A DNA stretch of 11,561 nt from Candidatus Saccharimonadota bacterium (GTDB taxonomy: Bacteria > Patescibacteriota > Saccharimonadia > Saccharimonadales > Saccharimonadaceae). The translations under genes and the position numbers were made by a program. This document shows, piece after piece, positions 7,883-11,561 of the stretch. How positions within the stretch are numbered: the first letter of the stretch is position 1; the number at the start of each line of letters is the position of its first letter. The stretch covers positions 1-11,561 of the forward strand of contig JAFWEB010000038.1 of the NCBI GenBank assembly GCA_017515925.1, read 5' to 3'. Under the pieces are notes generated by a model. It had not been told where the DNA came from. It saw only the letters and a list, made by a program, of their open reading frames with translations, and made no database searches.

Positions 7883-8476
7883 ATCGACGGCACGGTGGCA
7901 GAGATGTTTATTTCTCAAACTGATGATGATCCGACACATGACCACACATATTATGGTAATGGCTGTCCTAATCAATGGATGGTAACAGATGATAGGCCCT
8001 GCACTACGAGAATTGTAAAAGATAAAAATAATGAGGACCAAAAAAATGGAACTTATTACAATTTTCAAGCTGCAACATCTGGTAAAGGAGGTGCTATTAG
8101 CACTGACAACACAAATTCTCCTGATACTTTCTGCCCTCTTGGTTGGCAATTGCCTTACGGTGGCACGGGTGGGGATTATTATAATAAGTCTAGATCATGG
8201 GCATTTTTATTGACAAAATATGAAAATGGTTTGGCAAGCTTTCCATATTACCCTTTTTCATATGTGTTCTCTGGTTTTTATTACTGGGCTTCAGGATATG
8301 GGAAAGCGTATGATATGACATACGGCGGAACATATTGGTCACTCACAAATAGCAATAGCACAAGTGCATATAGGGCCAATTTATGGAATAATGGCGGCGA
8401 CATTTCTGGCTCCTCAAGGGGAGGAAAAAACTATGGAAGCACTATTCGTTGCGTTTATCATTTTAGTATCCCTCTC
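7883..8476 (+). repeat. Repeat unit 1
   Basis: The unit opens with the 16-bp junction atcgacggcacggtgg (7883-7898) and carries the 78-bp core at 8123-8200. It reads IDGTVAE and then departs from the other units (MFISQTDDDP). Upstream of the junction there is no LASL or RCV remnant, so the array is cut off here. The tail (GFYYWASGYGKAYDM, then YWSLTN) keeps the FISUMP pattern. Only 3 of 10 tyrosines in it use TAC. Confidence 0.7.
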
Positions 8477-9769
8477 ATCGACGGCACGGTGGCAGGAACA
8501 AATGTTGAATTTGGTGATTCAGATTGGATACACGACTATTCTTATTACGGAAATGGATGTCCAAACGAATGGGATACATCTTTACCACACAATGGTCAGT
8601 CGAACGTCTCCTGTTCGTCGCGCGAGATCCAGGCAGATGATGGAAACCAAAAAATTGGTACATATTACAATTTTAGCGCAGCTACAGTCCACACAAATAG
8701 GACGTTGTACGAAAATCAAAATGCTCCTGATACTTTCTGTCCTCTTGGTTGGCAACTGCCTTACAGTGGCACGGGTGGGGATTATTATGATAAGTCTAGA
8801 TCATGGTCATATCTACTTGAATACTATAGTATAGAAAATAGTCAAATTGGGTCACAAAAATTACAATCATATCCATTTTCATACATTAGATCAGGAATGT
8901 ACAGCTTAGCTACTGGACTTCTCTATGGGCAAGGAACATCTGGCTCAAGTGATGCTACTTATCATCCATCAATCACAAATAAAGCTAAACTCCAGCATTA
9001 CAGATTTAATATTACAAGAATACATGTCACACCGAATGATTTAGTTGGCAAAGGAGGCGTAGAACCATTTCGTTGCGTTAGGTTTTTAGCATCCCTCATC
9101 GACGGCACGGTGGCAGGAAATCCTGCAAATATGACGGTTGCACCGTATAAAGATGGAACTGTAGCTAACGATCACACATATTACGGACGTGGCTGTAATA
9201 ATAGTTGGGGTACCAGTGGCGAAGGTGGTTCTCAAACTCCTTGTCCAGATAGTAATGCTGGCGGACGATATGTTAAGACCGCAGATAATGAAACACAAAA
9301 GAATGGCACATACTATAATTTCCAAGCCGGAACTTCTGGTGCCGGAGCTGCTATAACTACCGACAATACTAATTCATCTGATACTTTCTGTCCCCTTGGC
9401 TGGCAGTTGCCTTACAGTGGCACGGGTGGGGATTATTATAATAAGTCTAGATCATGGAATAAATTATTTACGGAATATAACATCGCCTTTGGAGACGGAA
9501 CAGCTGCAGATGCAACCAAGATTAAGTCTTACCCATTTTCCTACGTCTACTCTGGCTACTACGGCTGGAATACAGGTCGCTTGTACTACCAGAGTAACGG
9601 TGGCGTCTACTGGTCCTCTACCGTAGTTAGTAGTACCAATGCTTACTACCTGCGTACGTGGTCTTCGGGTGTTAGATCTGCCAGCACGGGTAGTAAGGCG
9701 GGCGGATTCACACTTCGTTGCGTTAAGTTTTTAGCATCCTCCCATCGACGGCACGGTGGAAGGAACTGA
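7895..9769 (+). CDS. Tandem FISUMP/DUF1566-like surface-type repeat protein, units 1-3 (possible silent cassettes or pseudogene)
   Basis: This open frame encodes three tandem domains of about 200 residues. Each begins near IDGTVAG and ends at RCV. Conserved elements per unit are DHTYYGNGCPN, a QKxGTYYNFxAAT-like segment, FCPLGWQLPY with GTGGDYYxKSRSW, then PFSY, and a variable tail ending in LRCV or FRCV. Each unit has four conserved cysteines, which fits two disulfides outside the cell. The tail (YWSST, AYYL, GFTLRCV in unit 3) resembles the Fibrobacter succinogenes major paralogous domain. No signal peptide, sortase motif or membrane segment is present. The frame is open only from 7859, after TAA at 7856-7858. 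The GTG at 7895 lies inside the conserved repeat start and has no ribosome binding site, so the true start is absent or lost. The frame ends at TGA after a shift at the unit 3/4 junction. Confidence 0.6.
   Translation: MAEMFISQTDDDPTHDHTYYGNGCPNQWMVTDDRPCTTRIVKDKNNEDQKNGTYYNFQAATSGKGGAISTDNTNSPDTFCPLGWQLPYGGTGGDYYNKSRSWAFLLTKYENGLASFPYYPFSYVFSGFYYWASGYGKAYDMTYGGTYWSLTNSNSTSAYRANLWNNGGDISGSSRGGKNYGSTIRCVYHFSIPLIDGTVAGTNVEFGDSDWIHDYSYYGNGCPNEWDTSLPHNGQSNVSCSSREIQADDGNQKIGTYYNFSAATVHTNRTLYENQNAPDTFCPLGWQLPYSGTGGDYYDKSRSWSYLLEYYSIENSQIGSQKLQSYPFSYIRSGMYSLATGLLYGQGTSGSSDATYHPSITNKAKLQHYRFNITRIHVTPNDLVGKGGVEPFRCVRFLASLIDGTVAGNPANMTVAPYKDGTVANDHTYYGRGCNNSWGTSGEGGSQTPCPDSNAGGRYVKTADNETQKNGTYYNFQAGTSGAGAAITTDNTNSSDTFCPLGWQLPYSGTGGDYYNKSRSWNKLFTEYNIAFGDGTAADATKIKSYPFSYVYSGYYGWNTGRLYYQSNGGVYWSSTVVSSTNAYYLRTWSSGVRSASTGSKAGGFTLRCVKFLASSHRRHGGRN
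8477..9097 (+). repeat. Repeat unit 2
   Basis: The junction is at 8477-8492 and the 78-bp core at 8729-8806, differing from unit 1 at four positions. The unit is in frame with units 1 and 3. Its tail is the most divergent: the YWSS motif is replaced by ATYHPSITNKAKLQHY, although the final cysteine (FRCV) is retained. This suggests either relaxed constraint or strong diversification. Confidence 0.7.
9098..9743 (+). repeat. Repeat unit 3
   Basis: The junction is at 9098-9113 and the core at 9380-9457. The tail (SGYYGWNTGRLYY, VYWSST, NAYYLRTW, GGFTLRCV) is closest to the canonical FISUMP pattern. All 10 tyrosines between 9530 and 9660 use TAC, unlike units 1 and 4. At 646 bp from junction to junction, the unit is one base out of step and moves unit 4 into another frame. 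Confidence 0.7.
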
Positions 9770-10355
9770 TATACAAACTGGCAATAAAGACACAAATTCA
9801 AAACACGATCACACTTATTACGGAAATGGCTGCCCGAATACATGGGGTAATGATGGCGATCTTGGTTCAAATACAGCTTGTTCAACACGAATAGTGCAAA
9901 CCGATGATACTGAAAACCAGAAAAATGGGACATATTATCACAACCAAGCCGCAACACTCGGAGAAGGCGATGCAATGGGAACTGACAATGCGATTACTCC
10001 AGATACTTTCTGTCCTCTTGGTTGGCAGTTGCCTTACGGTGGCACGGGTGGGGATTATTATAATAAGTCTAAGTCATTTAATTATTTAATTACACTTTAC
10101 GGCTATTCTTCTGGTGAAATAGGTAGCAAAAAAATGAGATCATACCCAATAAGCTATGTTCTCTCTGGAAGGTATTACTGGGTTCAAGCTATGTTATATA
10201 TGCAAACAATCAGAACTCATTTTTGGACTTCAACCAATAAAAGTGGCGGAAATTATTATTATTTTAATCTTGGTCCAGACTATTTTGTAGATAACGATTT
10301 TACCGGTAAGAAAATGGGGCTAGCACTTCGTTGCATTCCCGAATTAGCAACCTAG
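9744..10355 (+). repeat. Repeat unit 4
   Basis: The junction is at 9744-9759 and the core at 10002-10079. The core is near identical to the others until its last nine bases, where AAGTCATTT replaces AGATCATGG. This is the terminal unit: the LRCI cysteine is followed by PELAT and a TAG stop, with no FLAS linker as in units 2 and 3. Confidence 0.7.
9756..10355 (+). CDS. FISUMP-like repeat unit 4 in a shifted frame (probable silent cassette or 3' part of a broken gene)
   Basis: A 199-residue single domain follows the same plan as the upstream units: DHTYYGNGCPN, ENQKNGTYYHNQAAT, DTFCPLGWQLPY, PISYVLSG, HFWTSTNKSG and LRCIPELAT. The four conserved cysteines are present. It has no signal peptide and no ribosome binding site. 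The GTG at 9756 lies inside the conserved junction and is only a formal start. The frame is open back to a TAG near 9734, giving HPPIDGTVEG, so the junction IDGTV is intact but one base out of register with unit 3. Removing one base would fuse it to the preceding frame and give an array of about 820 residues. It may be a real sequencing- or biology-level frameshift, or an independent cassette never meant to be read in place. Confidence 0.5.
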   Translation: MEGTDIQTGNKDTNSKHDHTYYGNGCPNTWGNDGDLGSNTACSTRIVQTDDTENQKNGTYYHNQAATLGEGDAMGTDNAITPDTFCPLGWQLPYGGTGGDYYNKSKSFNYLITLYGYSSGEIGSKKMRSYPISYVLSGRYYWVQAMLYMQTIRTHFWTSTNKSGGNYYYFNLGPDYFVDNDFTGKKMGLALRCIPELAT

Positions 10356-10367
10356 AAAAGCTTTCCA

Positions 10368-10566
10368 TGGCATCCGCGTTCACTCATTAGTATTATGGCT
10401 TTTCATTTTTTAAAAGCGCATTTCCCCTCTGTCAAAATTATGAGTAATTACCTTAAAAATGAAACGAAGTATTTCATTTTTATGGAACTGAGAGCTAATT
10501 TTGACGAGGCGGAAAGCAAGTACAAAATGGAAAACAGAATACTAATGAGTGAGTAACAGGATGCCA
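10368..10566. repeat. 199-bp imperfect palindrome (MITE-like fold-back element)
   Basis: The ends are exact inverted repeats TGGCATCC (10368-10375) and GGATGCCA (10559-10566). Further in, CACTCATTAGTATT on the left matches AATACTAATGAGTG on the right. GTCAAAATTA on the left matches TAATTTTGAC on the right. The centre is a perfect 10-bp stem, AAAAATGAAA/TTTCATTTTT (10455-10464 with 10472-10481), around a 7-nt loop. The geometric centre of the whole element falls on that loop. No coding frame is evident and no clear target-site duplication was seen. It fills the space between the repeat array and the LOG gene and could also end transcription from both sides. Confidence 0.7.
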
Positions 10567-10575
10567 GAGACAAAC

Positions 10576-11316
10576 CTATTTCTTATAGTGATCGTAAAGA
10601 TTCTCTTGAATCCTCTGATGCCCAATCTTATTTGCAGCTTTTACTACATCTTCAATATCATCTGTAATTTTATAAATGTTTAGATCTGGTGCTTTAATCA
10701 TTTTGTTTGCAAGCAATCGGCTACGGAAGAATTTATCTAGTGGCTTCCAATAAGATTTACCAAATAGAAAGACTGGCATACGAGGCATTTTTCCCTCTTG
10801 CATTAGGCAGAGAATCTCTGATAATTCGTCCAGTGTACCAAACCCACCTGGGAAATAGACATAGACTTTGGACGCCATAGAGAGCATCACTTTGCGGGCA
10901 AAGAAATAGTGAAATTCCATTTCGTCAGAAAGATATGGATTAGCAAATTGCTCGTGCTCTAGGGTGATATTTAGACCAATTGATCTACCGCCAAATTCAT
11001 ATGCACCTCTGTTCACCGCTTCCATAATACCTGGACCACCGCCTGTGATGACTGGATGACCGTTTTGTGCGAGTAGTCCCCCTAGTTCCCTAGCTTTGTC
11101 ATAATATTTGTCGCCTTCTCTGACTCTGGCCGATCCAAAAGCCGTCACGCCTTGTGGCAAAGTTCGAAGCAAAACCAAGCCTCGCCCCAGATCATAAGCA
11201 TAGGCCAAAGCTCGTTCCTGATCGTCTGGATGCACCTCTTTGAATAATTTGTGGAGGCGTTTGGTTAATTCTTTATCATCTAACCCATCTGGAGATAAAA
11301 TTTCTTCTTCATTCAT
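10576..11316 (-). CDS. LOG family protein (TIGR00730-type Rossmann fold phosphoribohydrolase)
   Basis: LOG proteins hydrolyse the N-glycosidic bond of nucleoside 5'-monophosphates. In plants and some bacteria this releases cytokinin bases from their riboside monophosphates; in most bacteria the natural substrate is unsettled. The 246-residue protein has a GSAR motif (61-64), GGGPGIMEA (92-100), a conserved RK pair (141-142) and the signature PGGFGTLDE (156-164). These cover the phosphate- and ribose-binding and catalytic residues of the family. The first 55 residues are an N-terminal helical extension. The ATG is one base after the stop of the upstream kinase gene and is preceded by AAAGGA, so the two are probably co-transcribed, which fits nucleotide salvage. 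Function beyond the family is an inference. Confidence 0.93.
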   Translation of the reverse strand: MNEEEILSPDGLDDKELTKRLHKLFKEVHPDDQERALAYAYDLGRGLVLLRTLPQGVTAFGSARVREGDKYYDKARELGGLLAQNGHPVITGGGPGIMEAVNRGAYEFGGRSIGLNITLEHEQFANPYLSDEMEFHYFFARKVMLSMASKVYVYFPGGFGTLDELSEILCLMQEGKMPRMPVFLFGKSYWKPLDKFFRSRLLANKMIKAPDLNIYKITDDIEDVVKAANKIGHQRIQENLYDHYKK

Positions 11317-11317
11317 A

Positions 11318-11561
11318 TTATCCTTTCACTTCTTGAATTGGCATCTGATGTAATTCTTCACCGCCGTATAGCAATCCGTCTTTGGCGCCGAGTCTTGCGA
11401 CTACAGAGGTAGAATTAGCTGAGGCAAAAATCAACGACTGACGGAAAGATTTGCCGGCAGCTAGATGTGCTAAAAATCCTGAGCCAAAAGCATCGCCTGC
11501 ACCAGTCGTATCTTTGACTGGACAATCCTCATAGATGCTAAATCGGTAGGTTTTTTCACCA
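11318..11561 (-). CDS. PfkB-family sugar/nucleoside kinase, C-terminal 81 residues (5' part outside the window)
   Basis: The visible frame carries the second PfkB signature, VKDTTGAGDAFGSGFLA. Its GAGD forms the anion hole and supplies the catalytic aspartate for phosphoryl transfer from ATP. It continues through SLIFASANSTSVVARLGAKDG and ends YGGEELHQMPIQEVKG, a usual end for ribokinase-like enzymes. The substrate (ribose, adenosine, fructose or another sugar) is decided by the missing N-terminal lid and sugar site, so no gene symbol is given. It is upstream of and nearly fused to the LOG gene, with a 1-nt gap, pointing to a shared transcript. Confidence 0.93.
   Translation of the reverse strand, partial: GEKTYRFSIYEDCPVKDTTGAGDAFGSGFLAHLAAGKSFRQSLIFASANSTSVVARLGAKDGLLYGGEELHQMPIQEVKG

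Noticed and set aside
8031..10089. Short open frames in other phases inside the repeat units
   Set aside because: They recur only because the 78-bp core is repeated, and they lack the paired-cysteine pattern seen in the main frame.
7883..10355. Diversity-generating retroelement target
   Set aside because: The variable tails and FISUMP-like fold invite the idea, but the tails differ by indels and at all codon positions rather than at adenines, and no reverse transcriptase or template repeat is present in the window.
7883..10355. CRISPR array
   Set aside because: The repeats are about 600 bp apart, coding, and not separated by short uniform spacers.
10455..10481. Simple intrinsic terminator at the centre of the palindrome
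   Set aside because: The 10-bp stem is almost entirely A/T, and the pairing continues outward over the whole 199 bp, so it is better treated as the centre of a larger element.

Overview
The window reads as chromosomal DNA of a small-genome bacterium, most likely a Candidate Phyla Radiation member and probably Saccharibacteria (TM7). That placement is an inference. It rests on a compact gatC-gatA-gatB operon with a small membrane protein between gatA and gatB, an EF-G with an unusual base-recognition motif, and a tandem, cysteine-paired surface-type repeat of the FISUMP/DUF1566 kind. The standard genetic code fits every gene: glycines use GGN and reading frames end at TAA, TAG or TGA.

Positions 1-4839 hold a leftward translation block. 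gatC, gatA, a 139-residue membrane-anchored HEPN-like protein and gatB are chained by three TAATG stop/start overlaps. They are followed, behind its own promoter, by the first 395 residues of fusA (EF-G). GatCAB makes Gln-tRNA and/or Asn-tRNA by amidation and EF-G drives translocation, so the block serves protein synthesis. A 45-bp gap carries two back-to-back extended -10 promoters. They are placed so that both gatC and the rightward uvrB should start as leaderless or nearly leaderless messages.

Positions 4840-7724 hold uvrB (excision repair), meeting tail to tail with a BRO-N domain protein of the phage-antirepressor-like class. Only 2 bp separate the two stop codons.

Positions 7725-10575 are an accessory island. 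A structured, partly GC-rich 140-bp stretch leads into four tandem units of about 600 bp. Each unit encodes an extracellular-looking domain with four conserved cysteines. The array has no credible start codon, ribosome binding site, signal peptide or cell-wall anchor, and unit 4 is out of frame with units 1-3. All units share a nearly identical 78-bp core and a 16-bp junction sequence, while the tails diverge strongly. This is the pattern expected of a silent cassette store that feeds an expressed surface gene by recombination, although decay of a larger surface gene is a simpler alternative. A 199-bp imperfect palindrome, a possible MITE-like fold-back element, closes the island.

Positions 10576-11561 return to housekeeping: a LOG-family phosphoribohydrolase and the C-terminal part of a PfkB-family sugar/nucleoside kinase. 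These two are leftward, 1 nt apart and presumably co-transcribed.
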